Source: Nitrospinales bacterium
Lineage (GTDB): Bacteria > Nitrospinota_A > UBA7883 > JACRGQ01
Length of the DNA stretch: 10,533 nt
Assembly: GCA_023248615.1 (NCBI GenBank)
Contig: JAHFEI010000048.1
Span: 1-10,533, forward strand
Direction: 5' to 3'
The notes under the pieces: model-generated
What the model was told of the DNA's origin: nothing
The model's input: the letters and a program-made list of their open reading frames with translations, nothing else
Database searches by the model: none
In this document: piece after piece, positions 1 through 7,206 of the stretch
Numbering within the stretch: position 1 is the stretch's first letter
Layout: the number at the start of each line of letters is the position of its first letter
Program-made: the position numbers and the translations under genes

Positions 1-428
1 TTTAGAATAGTCTGAAATGCAACTTCTCTTCTTGTGGTCGGCACTTTGTTTAACTCCGCTATTACTGCGTCTCTTGATAGCTCATATTTTAAAATTTGAT
101 TAGCCAGCCACTCAGCATTTCCATCAATAATGGTTTCCCAAACTGCTGCGACATCGTCGTCCATTTCAACCATTACAGCCTTGTTTACAATATTCTCGAA
201 GAGGGCGGTAAGGCTTATAATCCCTCCCCCCGCAAAAGGTTCAACAAGTATTTTTGGCTTTGGGACTATGGTAGAACACCAAAGCCTAAATGATGGAACG
301 AACCACGTTTTCCCTCCTGGGTAGCGAAAAGGACTCCGCTGCTGAACAGAAGCGACGTTTACTGGCCCAATGGTTGGGAGTTTCTCGTCCAGTCCTGGAA
401 AGAGCAAGGTCTGTTTTCGAGCGGCCAT
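1..428 (-). CDS. DNA adenine methyltransferase, D12 class (partial, 3' end outside window)
   Basis: N-terminal 142 residues of a D12-class (Dam-like) DNA N6-adenine methyltransferase; the rest lies beyond base 1. Visible motifs are RYPGGK at residues 35-40 (motif X of this class), EPFAGGG at 63-69 (motif I, S-adenosylmethionine binding) and VEMD at 87-90 (acidic motif II contacting SAM). The catalytic DPPY-type motif IV is not reached. The ATG (428-426) is two bases after the TGA of the endonuclease gene, with no good Shine-Dalgarno, so translation probably re-initiates after the upstream gene (TGAGTATG junction). Known for the family: transfer of methyl to adenine N6 in a short target. Inferred: it is the protective partner of the neighbouring endonuclease. 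The reading frame is open to the window edge, so it appears intact as far as seen. Class assignment is secure; its target is unknown. Confidence 0.9.
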   Translation of the reverse strand, partial: MAARKQTLLFPGLDEKLPTIGPVNVASVQQRSPFRYPGGKTWFVPSFRLWCSTIVPKPKILVEPFAGGGIISLTALFENIVNKAVMVEMDDDVAAVWETIIDGNAEWLANQILKYELSRDAVIAELNKVPTTRREVAFQTIL

Positions 429-430
429 AC

Positions 431-1318
431 TCAGAACGGTTTATCGATGGTTTTATTAGTTGGAGGGGTTTCGAGTTGGTCATCAAGTTTTTCTTGTAAG
501 AGCTTGATGAAGTCCCCAACCTTTCCAGGCGATGCCGTAGTTATGGAAAGAAGAGCAGGTTCAAACTCGGTAAATACTTCATCTACTTTCTGAAGGGAAT
601 ATTTCCCCAAACCACCGTCCTTATTTTTCATGAGCACCAAATCATAAATAAGCCACGCCATATCAGCCTTGGCTTTGGGCACTTGTTTCAATTTCGGCAG
701 GGTTGAAAAAAAGCTCTTGTCTAAGGCTACAACACTCTTCTTCTTCCAGCTATGGAGAATTCCACCCTTAAAGAGAAGTTGGGGAGCCAGTCGTTTTCTG
801 GATGATGAAAGGAAGTCGGGGCGAGGGTAGTTTGGCTCGTTCGTCCAGTCCATTGAGGCGCGTTGATGCGGGTCTTTCATGTAATGTGCAAAAGGCTCAC
901 GCACATTGCCGGAAATATATACTGCCTGGACTTCAAGAGCCCCAAACTCATAGACTTTCCCGGCGTCGTCATATGCCACAAGTACAACATCAATATTGCC
1001 CGCCGATTTCCCGAAACTGTCATTTAGCCGAACCTCTGTTAAAGAACTCCACGTAGCTCCTTCGCCAAAGAAAAAACTGGCGGCATCATCCGTTATTGTC
1101 CAATCCTCGCGGAATCTAATCGGACAGGTGATGACCGGATGGTTCTCGTGAAAAATGGAACAGACGCCCAAGGGGTCTTTTGCTTTATCCTTGGTGCAAT
1201 TCGGTATTTTATTGTTGAATGGACAGAGTCGGCTGGAGCGGTAACGCTTGGCAACGCCCGAATGGTCTGTCGTCAAGTGTCCGAAAACTTCCGCTAGCGG
1301 ATGTTTCTTTTCACTCAT
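431..1318 (-). CDS. NotI-family type II restriction endonuclease
   Basis: A 295-residue protein resembling the NotI restriction endonuclease family. NotI joins a PD-(D/E)XK-like nuclease core to a metal site held by four cysteines. Here the cysteines are C32, C41, C53 and C65, with LCPF at 31-34, GVCSI at 51-55 and TCPIRF at 64-69, matching the order and spacing style of NotI. The likely nuclease site is D110 (NIDVVL) followed by E129-V-Q131 (GALEVQ at 126-131); NotI likewise uses a D...E-x-Q arrangement (GVLEIQ). It is shorter than NotI, which has about 380 residues. The ATG at 1318 is 17 bases after the fbp stop with only a weak SD-like GGCAG. The methyltransferase gene follows after two bases. 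Sampled 60-base lines show 42-50% GC. Family call is by motif memory, not a search; cleavage activity is inferred. Confidence 0.85.
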   Translation of the reverse strand: MSEKKHPLAEVFGHLTTDHSGVAKRYRSSRLCPFNNKIPNCTKDKAKDPLGVCSIFHENHPVITCPIRFREDWTITDDAASFFFGEGATWSSLTEVRLNDSFGKSAGNIDVVLVAYDDAGKVYEFGALEVQAVYISGNVREPFAHYMKDPHQRASMDWTNEPNYPRPDFLSSSRKRLAPQLLFKGGILHSWKKKSVVALDKSFFSTLPKLKQVPKAKADMAWLIYDLVLMKNKDGGLGKYSLQKVDEVFTEFEPALLSITTASPGKVGDFIKLLQEKLDDQLETPPTNKTIDKPF

Positions 1319-1335
1319 GTCTGCCAGTCACTTTA

Positions 1336-2340
1336 TCAAACCAAAAACTCCTTTACGGTTTCCACGTCCTGCTTGCTACCGATGTACAACGGCGTACGCT
1401 GGTGCAGTTCGTCCGGCACGATATCCAGTATCCGCCGGCCTTTGTCGTCTATCGCCGCGCCGCCCGCCTGTTCCGCCAGGAACGCCAGCGGTATCGCCTC
1501 GTACATCAGCCGCAGTTTGCCCTTCGGGCTTCTTTTGTCCGGCGGGTACATGAAGATGCCGCCATTAAGCAGGTTGCGGTGGAAATCGGCGACCAATGAG
1601 CCAATGTAGCGCGAGGAGTAGGGCCTGCCGGTTGACTCGTCGTTCGCCTTGAAGTGGTCAACCATCTTTTTCGTGCGCTCGTCCCAGTTGATGGAGTTCC
1701 CCTCGTTAATGGAGTAGATTTTTCCCTTTTCCGGCGTGCGCATGTCCGGGTGTGAAAGGATGAATTCACCAACGCCCGGATCCAGCGTAAAGCCGTGGAT
1801 TCCCAGCCCTGTGCTGTATACGAACATGGTGGAGGAGCCGTAAACGGCGTATCCGGCCGCTAACAGGTTTTTCCCGGGTTGCAGGAAATCCTCCAGCGTG
1901 CATTTGGGATGGTTCGATGTCTTGCGGTAGATGGCGAAGATGGTGCCGATGCTTACGTTCACGTCGATATTGGAAGAGCCGTCCAGCGGGTCAAACAGAA
2001 GGACGTATTTGCCGCCCTGGGGATGCTTGTCGGCTATCTGGATGATATCTTCTTCTTCCTCGGATGCCATGCCGCACAGGTAGCCTGTGTGGTCCATTTT
2101 GTGGATTAGCGTGGTGTTGGCGAATATATCCAGCTTTTGTTGCACTTCCCCTTGCACGTTGGTGGAACCGGCATGGCCGAGTATGTTCATCAGGCCCGCC
2201 TTGTTCACCTCGTAGGCTATCACCTTCAGGCCGATGACCAGCTCGTACAGCATCCCGGAAAAATCGCCGGTGGATTTGGGGAACTGGCGTTGCTCCTCCA
2301 TCAGTTTCTTGGTAATGGTCGTGCCGAGCCTTGTTCCCAT
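1336..2340 (-). CDS. fbp: class I fructose-1,6-bisphosphatase
   Basis: A 334-residue class I fructose-1,6-bisphosphatase, which hydrolyses fructose-1,6-bisphosphate to fructose-6-phosphate in the cytosol (gluconeogenesis, or the Calvin cycle in autotrophs). The family signature FDPLDGSSNID is at 116-126. The acidic metal-binding stretch SEEEE is at 93-97, KIYSINEGN at 207-215, SRYIGSLVADFHR at 243-255 and EAIPLAFLAEQAGG at 281-294. Length matches the usual 330-340. The frame is open 22 codons further upstream, but the ATG at 2340 is chosen because it aligns with the family N-terminus, sits one base after the glnB stop and has GGAGG nine bases upstream. The gene is probably co-transcribed and translationally coupled with glnB. 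All key motifs are intact, so it should be active. The R-M pair follows downstream in the same direction. Confidence 0.96.
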   Translation of the reverse strand: MGTRLGTTITKKLMEEQRQFPKSTGDFSGMLYELVIGLKVIAYEVNKAGLMNILGHAGSTNVQGEVQQKLDIFANTTLIHKMDHTGYLCGMASEEEEDIIQIADKHPQGGKYVLLFDPLDGSSNIDVNVSIGTIFAIYRKTSNHPKCTLEDFLQPGKNLLAAGYAVYGSSTMFVYSTGLGIHGFTLDPGVGEFILSHPDMRTPEKGKIYSINEGNSINWDERTKKMVDHFKANDESTGRPYSSRYIGSLVADFHRNLLNGGIFMYPPDKRSPKGKLRLMYEAIPLAFLAEQAGGAAIDDKGRRILDIVPDELHQRTPLYIGSKQDVETVKEFLV

Positions 2341-2341
2341 G

Positions 2342-2680
2342 CTAAAGCGCCTCCGACCCTCTTTCGCCAGTCCTGATGCGGATAGCCTCTTCAACGGGCA
2401 GGACAAAAATCTTGCCGTCGCCTATTGAACCGGTGCGGGCGGCATCCACGATGGCGCTTACCGCTTTTTCCACGCTGGCATCGTCCACCACTATCTCTAT
2501 TTTAATTTTGGGGATGAAGTCGATATGGTATTCGGTGCCACGGTATATCTCCTTGTGGCCGCGTTGCCGCCCAAACCCCTTCACTTCCGTTACGGTCATG
2601 CCCGTTACGCCTATCTGCGTAAGTTTTTCTTTCACGTCGTCCAGCTTGTGCGGTTTTATTATTGCCTCGATTTTTTTCAT
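2342..2680 (-). CDS. glnB: nitrogen regulatory protein PII
   Basis: A 112-residue PII signal protein of standard length. PII trimers sense 2-oxoglutarate and ATP/ADP and bind target enzymes, transporters or kinases. Visible landmarks are the N-terminal MKKIEAIIKP strand, the T-loop with Y51 (RGTEYH at 47-52, the site uridylylated in proteobacteria), the B-loop TGSIGDGKIFV at 83-93 (nucleotide binding) and the C-loop RIRTGERG at 101-108. The ATG at 2680 has GGAGG seven bases upstream. fbp begins one base after the stop. glnB most often sits beside glnA or amtB, so the fbp pairing is less usual. Y51 suggests control by GlnD-type uridylylation, although the modifying enzyme is not in the window. 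GlnB and GlnK are hard to separate; absence of amtB favours the glnB name. Confidence 0.96.
   Translation of the reverse strand: MKKIEAIIKPHKLDDVKEKLTQIGVTGMTVTEVKGFGRQRGHKEIYRGTEYHIDFIPKIKIEIVVDDASVEKAVSAIVDAARTGSIGDGKIFVLPVEEAIRIRTGERGSEAL
2350..2354 (-). promoter_or_regulatory. Shine-Dalgarno of fbp
   Basis: GGAGG on the minus strand, nine bases before the ATG at 2340 and inside the last codons of glnB. It decides the fbp start against the longer upstream ATG at 2406. Confidence 0.75.
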
Positions 2681-2687
2681 CCAAAAT

Positions 2688-2692
2688 CCTCC
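2688..2692 (-). promoter_or_regulatory. Shine-Dalgarno of glnB
   Basis: Perfect GGAGG on the minus strand, seven bases before the glnB ATG. It lies in the 76-base gap after the barrel-protein gene and supports independent strong translation of PII. Confidence 0.75.
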
Positions 2693-2704
2693 AAAAGATT
2701 CCTT

Positions 2705-2721
2705 GCCGCACAGGTTGCGGC
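2705..2721 (-). terminator. weak hairpin between the barrel gene and glnB
   Basis: GCCGCA (2705-2710) pairs with TGCGGC (2716-2721) around a five-base loop, in the gap after the barrel-gene stop. On the minus strand no T-run follows, so it is at best an attenuator or mRNA-stabilising hairpin. Confidence 0.2.
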
Positions 2722-2756
2722 TGGCTCATTCTACCAAAACGGGGTGCCGGGTGAAG

Positions 2757-3953
2757 CTAAAACTGTATTGCTATGGCGGCCATCAGGATATCATTCCCTT
2801 TCCAGTAGTCGTTCTCGATTACGTTGCCGGTCATGCCGAATGCCGGGTTATATGTTTTTGTATAGAAGATTGAACCGCTCACGTCCTTTTTGAAATCATG
2901 TTTTACTCCTAGCACAAGGCGCTCTTTTGTCCGTTGTTGCGGGGTGGTATTCGATTCCGAATCCGGGTCGTAGGACTCGCCCAAAACCGAGAAAAGCGTT
3001 TTTTCCGAAATGGCTGTGGTTATTTCCACGAAGTAGGAGTAGCCGTGCGGGAAGGTGTCGATATTTTTGGTGACGGTACCAGAGTATCCCAGCGCCGCCA
3101 GTGCGGCATCCGTTTCCGATATTACGGACGGGTCGGTGAACCCTCCCTCCAGGAATGAATACTGCGCCTTCAGAGAAAAGATGGAGTAGTCGAGTTTCAG
3201 GTCTGCCCCGTAATGGCTGTTTTTTTGTTTGATAGGCGTTGAGAATTTGTTGCCGTTATAGGCGCTTGCGCCGAATTGCCAGCGGAAGTCGCCATCAGGA
3301 TTTGCGGTGCGCGGGTTGGGGTAGCGCGTAATCTCCAGCGTTTCGGGGTAAAGTTCGCCTTGAGTGGCGGGGAATACCAGCCGAAGCGCTACGGACTTGG
3401 CGCTGTTGGAATCCGTCCCTTCGCTTCCTTCGCCGTTGACGATGGCGAACGACACATCCATGAACGAAAGGATCGTGTCCAGCCTTGCGCCGTAATCCCA
3501 CTCGCGGGTACGGGTGGTGCTCATTGGGCGCGAACGGTTGTCCAGCGACATCGTGTCAAACTGGCCGTACGGCACTTTTACTACCCCCAGCCGGAGTGCC
3601 ATGGGGTATCCGGCAAGGTCTATAAACTGCATGTAAGTATCGTTCGGGTTTCCCTCCCGTTGCTTCAACTGGTTGAAGGCCCTGGAGTAGGTATTTACGG
3701 TGGGCCTGTACTCTCCGGTCAGGTTCAACACCACGTCGTCATGGACATAGTGCTGGATGTTGAGCCGCCCACGGAGGTAAAAGGTGGTTTCGGAGCCAGT
3801 CCATCCCATTCCCCGGTCGTCGAGATAGGTGAACTCCATGTATGCGGCAATCTTGGTTTTTCCTGCGTTGCCGGTGGTTTCTTCGGCGTACGACCAAGTG
3901 GATAAAATGCAAAGGGCAATTGCTATAAAAAGCGTAACCTTATGTTTCGGCAT
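2757..3953 (-). CDS. outer-membrane beta-barrel (porin-like) protein
   Basis: About 398 residues with a classical signal peptide: basic MPKHK, a hydrophobic stretch at residues 6-19 and a likely cleavage after SYA (21-23). The mature part is rich in alternating aromatic/polar strands and short charged turns, and ends in IQF; a terminal phenylalanine is typical of outer-membrane barrels recognised by the BAM machinery. No family was recognised; conserved-looking stretches such as GVVKVPYGQFDTMS suggest a general or substrate-specific porin. Its gene follows and slightly overlaps waaF, which fits an envelope gene group. The start is uncertain: ATG at 3953 gives a compact signal peptide, whereas an ATG at 3971 in the same frame adds six residues; neither has a strong SD. 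Transported substrate is unknown. Confidence 0.75.
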   Translation of the reverse strand: MPKHKVTLFIAIALCILSTWSYAEETTGNAGKTKIAAYMEFTYLDDRGMGWTGSETTFYLRGRLNIQHYVHDDVVLNLTGEYRPTVNTYSRAFNQLKQREGNPNDTYMQFIDLAGYPMALRLGVVKVPYGQFDTMSLDNRSRPMSTTRTREWDYGARLDTILSFMDVSFAIVNGEGSEGTDSNSAKSVALRLVFPATQGELYPETLEITRYPNPRTANPDGDFRWQFGASAYNGNKFSTPIKQKNSHYGADLKLDYSIFSLKAQYSFLEGGFTDPSVISETDAALAALGYSGTVTKNIDTFPHGYSYFVEITTAISEKTLFSVLGESYDPDSESNTTPQQRTKERLVLGVKHDFKKDVSGSIFYTKTYNPAFGMTGNVIENDYWKGNDILMAAIAIQF

Positions 3954-4935
3954 GTTTGGCGATAATATCATAAATTTCTTCAGCCGAAATATTTTTCATG
4001 CAACGGTGATCCTTGGGGCATTCCCTTTTCATGCAGGGGGCGCATTTCGCATCTTTGGTTATTATTTGCACGGTTTCGGCAAGTGGGGCGGTTCGCCGGT
4101 AGTCTGTGGGGCCGAAAAGGCCGATGGTCTTTACACCTACGGCGCCAGCCACGTGCAGTGGGCCGGAATCGTTGGCGACTACCCAGTCGCACTGCCCCAT
4201 CACGGCGGCCATTTGCCCTATGGATGTGGCGCCCACAAGGTTAATTACGCGCCCTTTCCCGGCGCCTTCCAGCGCTTCGGCCTGCAACCTTTCGGCGGCA
4301 GTGCCAAAGAGGACGATGCGCCTTTGTGAGCGGTTTAAAATGAGTTTGATAAAGGACTTGAGGTTCTTGTGAGGCCAGCATTTAGCCGTACCGTATTTGG
4401 CCCCTAGCGGTATAGCCACGGCTCCGTTTAGCCCTTCAATGGCGGCGGCGAACCTGGCTTCGCCCGGCAAAATTGGGAAATCGGAGTTTTGCGAAAAAAC
4501 GCCGCCCCAAAAAGGGTTCACGAGGTTGAGGTAATAATCCACCATATGTACTCCATGCGTTTTGCCGACGGGGTGGGTAAGAAGCGGCCCCCGGAAGTTT
4601 CCGCCATATCCCACGCGCACCGGGCAACCGGTTTTCATGGCGTCCATTGACGAACGGAATGAGTTGGTGAAAAGGAATATCGCATCGTAATTGGCATCGG
4701 CGAGCATGGAGTGTGCCGCGGTGGAATTTTCTTTTTTGAAATGCAAGACATCCGTTATGAACTTGTAGCGGTCAAAAAGGTCTCCCAGGCCGGATACCGC
4801 CATCACCCGCAACTCATCCGGCCTTATGGTGCGTGAAAGGGCTTTTATGGCGGGCAGGCACATTATTGCGTCCCCCAGCCAGTTCGGGGCGCGCACCAGT
4901 ATGCGCCTTAGATGTTCCTTTTTAATTGGCTTCAC
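3940..4935 (-). CDS. waaF: ADP-heptose:LPS heptosyltransferase II (GT9 family)
   Basis: Glycosyltransferase family 9 enzyme that adds the second heptose to the LPS inner core at the inner face of the cytoplasmic membrane. Numbering from the GTG at 4935 (331 residues): RAPNWLGD at 15-22 (family N-terminal signature), CWPHKNL at 186-192, NDSGPLHVAGA at 255-265 and GLFGPTD at 272-278 (ADP-heptose site), then a cysteine cluster C298, C301, C306 and C312 seen in many WaaF proteins. The frame stays open to a GTG at 5040, with an ATG at 5019, but those starts would overlap the acyltransferase gene by 67-88 bases. The GTG at 4935 is 17 bases after that stop and gives the usual short N-terminus; its SD is poor, so the start is uncertain. 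WaaF and WaaC are close relatives; WaaF is preferred for the NWLGD motif. Confidence 0.9.
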   Translation of the reverse strand: MKPIKKEHLRRILVRAPNWLGDAIMCLPAIKALSRTIRPDELRVMAVSGLGDLFDRYKFITDVLHFKKENSTAAHSMLADANYDAIFLFTNSFRSSMDAMKTGCPVRVGYGGNFRGPLLTHPVGKTHGVHMVDYYLNLVNPFWGGVFSQNSDFPILPGEARFAAAIEGLNGAVAIPLGAKYGTAKCWPHKNLKSFIKLILNRSQRRIVLFGTAAERLQAEALEGAGKGRVINLVGATSIGQMAAVMGQCDWVVANDSGPLHVAGAVGVKTIGLFGPTDYRRTAPLAETVQIITKDAKCAPCMKRECPKDHRCMKNISAEEIYDIIAKHAET

Positions 4936-4952
4936 TGCCTTCCAGTCCCGGT

Positions 4953-5894
4953 TTATGTTTTGTCGGACAAAATGCCGGAGTAGTATGCCTCTTCTTTTTT
5001 GTCCGGCTGTATTTTCCATCGGCGGTGTATCCAGAGCCACAATTCCGGGCGTTGCGCTATGAAGCGCGCCTGCACGTCCGCTATGGCCTGGGTTATCAAC
5101 ACCACGTCCCTTTTAAGGTCGCCGATCCTTGGAATTTCCAACTCCGGCAGGATGTAGGCGGTGTGGGAGTTGTCTTTTTCCCTTACGGAATAGACCGGTA
5201 TAATCGGCGCTCCTGTGCGGAGGTGTGCTACTGCCGGGGACCTTATGGTGGATGCCCATTTGCCGAAAAACCGCACGAACACTTCGTTGAACAGTGCATT
5301 CTGGTCTGCCGCTATCGTCACTATGTTGCCTTCGCGCAACCGTTTGATTATCTCGGCGGCGGAGTGTTCCCGTTTTATTATTTTTTGTCCTGACGATTCG
5401 CGCATGGAATCCAGCATGGCGTCTATCCGTCGGTTGTCCACCTCGCGTATCAGCGTGTAGACCGGGTAGCCTTTCAGCGCGATGGCGGTGTTTACCCATT
5501 CAAAGTGGTCGTAATGCGCCCAAACCAGCACTACCCCCTTGCCGCGCTTGTATGCGTTCTCCAGGTTTTCAAATCCCTGGAAGCGTATATATTTATCCAG
5601 TGTTTCCTTTGTCATCTCCGGCATCCAGCAAAATTCCGTGCAGAAATCGGCCAGGTTCATGAAAGACCTGTAAACGATTTTCCTAAGCTTTGCGTCCGTC
5701 TCGCCGGGGAAGGCTATCCTGATGTGCTCCACCGCCATTTTTACCCTGCCGCCCAAGACAAGGTAGGCCAGCTTCAGCAGGAACCTGAAGGCCCAATACC
5801 GCATGAAACGCGGGGCGTGTTGGCAATAGGAGATAATCCCGGCAAGGCCAAGCCAGGCGATTATTTCACCCGGCCCGCCCTTTTTTTTGCTCAT
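4953..5894 (-). CDS. lpxL: lipid A biosynthesis acyltransferase (LpxL/HtrB type)
   Basis: A 313-residue late acyltransferase that moves a fatty acyl chain onto the Kdo-lipid A precursor at the inner membrane. The catalytic H-x4-E motif is H127 to E132 (AHYDHFE), followed by AADQN at 195-199, FFGKWAST at 209-216 and the C-terminal PELWLWIHRRWK at 283-294, all typical of the Lip_A_acyltrans family. A hydrophobic segment near residues 11-24 probably anchors it to the membrane. The length is normal for the family. Its ATG overlaps the hisH stop as ATGA (5891-5894), so the two are translationally coupled, and waaF follows. LpxL, LpxM and LpxP cannot be told apart here and the acyl donor and chain length are unknown, so the symbol is approximate. 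Confidence 0.88.
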   Translation of the reverse strand: MSKKKGGPGEIIAWLGLAGIISYCQHAPRFMRYWAFRFLLKLAYLVLGGRVKMAVEHIRIAFPGETDAKLRKIVYRSFMNLADFCTEFCWMPEMTKETLDKYIRFQGFENLENAYKRGKGVVLVWAHYDHFEWVNTAIALKGYPVYTLIREVDNRRIDAMLDSMRESSGQKIIKREHSAAEIIKRLREGNIVTIAADQNALFNEVFVRFFGKWASTIRSPAVAHLRTGAPIIPVYSVREKDNSHTAYILPELEIPRIGDLKRDVVLITQAIADVQARFIAQRPELWLWIHRRWKIQPDKKEEAYYSGILSDKT

Positions 5895-6502
5895 GCCGAT
5901 TTCGCCATCCTTGCGAAGTTTTCCAGCATTTTCAGCCCGGCCTGCTGGCTTTTTTCCGGGTGGAATTGTGTGGCGAAAATATTCCCTTTTTCCACAGAGG
6001 AGACAAACGGCGAGCCATATTCGGTCAGGCCGGATCCAACGTCTTCACCCAACTCTACGTAGAAGGAATGCACGAAGTAGAAATAGGAGTTGTCTGGTAC
6101 GCCCTCGAAAAGCCGGGAGGGCCTTGTCGCCTTCATGTTATTCCAGCCCATGTGCGGCACCTTCAGTCCCGGCGTAGAAAAGCGCGCCACCCTGCCTTTC
6201 AGGATGCCGATACCTTCCTGCGAGCCGAACTCCGTACTCCCTTCGAATAGAAGTTGCAGGCCGAGGCATATGCCCAAAAACGGCTTGCCGGATTCGCAAT
6301 ATCTCCGTATCGGTTCGATAAGCGAATAATTGCGCAGGCGCTCCATACACAGGCCGAAAGCGCCTACGCCTGGGAGTACCAGCCCAGAGGCGGATTCCAT
6401 CAAGGATGCGTCGCGCGTGATTATGGCGGGCGAGCCGACCTTTTCAAAAGCCTTCTGGACGCTCCTGAGGTTTCCCATATCGTAATCGATAATCGCAATC
6501 AT
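5891..6502 (-). CDS. hisH: imidazole glycerol phosphate synthase, glutaminase subunit
   Basis: A 203-residue class I glutamine amidotransferase. HisH releases ammonia from glutamine and channels it to HisF, which forms IGP and AICAR in histidine synthesis. Visible features are the N-terminal IIDYDMGNLRS, the oxyanion region PGVGAFG at 44-50, the nucleophile C79 in GICLGLQLL, HMGWN at 117-121, and H181 and E183 in FHPEKSQ, which complete the catalytic triad. hisB lies 58 bases upstream. The partner hisF and hisA are not in this window; instead an LPS acyltransferase gene overlaps the 3' end by four bases. The ATG at 6502 matches the family N-terminus; its SD is weak (GGGA). Confidence 0.96.
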   Translation of the reverse strand: MIAIIDYDMGNLRSVQKAFEKVGSPAIITRDASLMESASGLVLPGVGAFGLCMERLRNYSLIEPIRRYCESGKPFLGICLGLQLLFEGSTEFGSQEGIGILKGRVARFSTPGLKVPHMGWNNMKATRPSRLFEGVPDNSYFYFVHSFYVELGEDVGSGLTEYGSPFVSSVEKGNIFATQFHPEKSQQAGLKMLENFARMAKSA

Positions 6503-6560
6503 TTTAGGTCCCGGTTTTGGCCTGTTTTACGTCGGCAGAATCCGCGCATGGCGCGCCAGG

Positions 6561-7145
6561 CTATAGCGTGCCTTTGGTGGATGGTACGCCCGAAGAGCGC
6601 GGCTCCGGTTTGGTGGCCGTATCCAGGGCGCGGGCAAGCGATTTAAATACCGCTTCGGCGATATGGTGCAGGTTGCTACCGTATTCTATCCTCACATGGA
6701 GCGTAATCCCGGCGTTGTTGGCGAACGCCTGGAGGAATTCCTCTACCAGTTCCACGTCGAAATCGCCTATTTTCCCTTTTGGCCGCTCTCCGTGGAGTAC
6801 GAAAAAAGGCCTGCCGGAAAAATCCACCGTTACGGAGGCCAGCGCCTCGTTTAGCGGCACCACGGCATGTCCGTAGCGGACTATCCCTTTTTTATCGCCC
6901 AGCGCTTTTGTAAACGCCTGCCCCAGCGCTATCCCGCAGTCCTCCACCGTGTGGTGGGCGTCTATGTGGGTATCTCCGGTGGCTTTCAGGTTTATGTCAA
7001 AAAAGCCGTGGTGCGCCACTTGGTTGAGCATGTGGTCTAAAAACGGGACGTCCGTGCTTATATCCCTTACGCCGGTGCCGTCCAACTTCAGCGAAAGGTT
7101 TATCTGCGTCTCCAGCGTCTTCCTTTCGATATTTACAGTAGCCAT
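6561..7145 (-). CDS. hisB: imidazoleglycerol-phosphate dehydratase
   Basis: A 194-residue monofunctional IGP dehydratase, which converts imidazole glycerol phosphate to imidazole acetol phosphate with a di-manganese centre. The two metal motifs are clear: HHTVEDCGIALGQA at 64-77 and HHIAEAVFK at 160-168; FLDHML at 35-40 and the DVELVEEF stretch at 130-137 also fit the family. Length equals the usual bacterial form without the histidinol-phosphatase domain. The ATG at 7145 matches the family N-terminus but has no clear Shine-Dalgarno; a CAGGAAG lies about 20 bases upstream, too far to count. It probably heads the transcript running through hisH and the LPS genes. No histidine-rich leader peptide is seen in its 105-base upstream gap. 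Confidence 0.97.
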   Translation of the reverse strand: MATVNIERKTLETQINLSLKLDGTGVRDISTDVPFLDHMLNQVAHHGFFDINLKATGDTHIDAHHTVEDCGIALGQAFTKALGDKKGIVRYGHAVVPLNEALASVTVDFSGRPFFVLHGERPKGKIGDFDVELVEEFLQAFANNAGITLHVRIEYGSNLHHIAEAVFKSLARALDTATKPEPRSSGVPSTKGTL

Positions 7146-7206
7146 ATAGGGAAACTATAGCACTTCCTGCGGCCCTTCGCCTATAGCGAAAGCTGTTTTC
7201 CTACAT

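Noticed and set aside
286..519. Minus-strand open frame of 77 codons between endonuclease and methylase
   Set aside because: It is an out-of-frame shadow of the endonuclease end and the methylase start, which has clear motifs in another frame.
3276..3905. Plus-strand open frame of 209 codons
   Set aside because: It is fully antisense to the barrel-protein gene, whose signal peptide and C-terminus are convincing; no recognisable family.
5505..6062. Plus-strand open frame of 185 codons
   Set aside because: Antisense to the acyltransferase and hisH, both with intact catalytic motifs.
6543..6558. Palindromes CGCGC-ATG-GCGCG and TGGCGCGCCA between hisB and hisH
   Set aside because: Short GC-rich palindromes in a GC-rich spacer, with no T-run and no partner site; no function can be supported.
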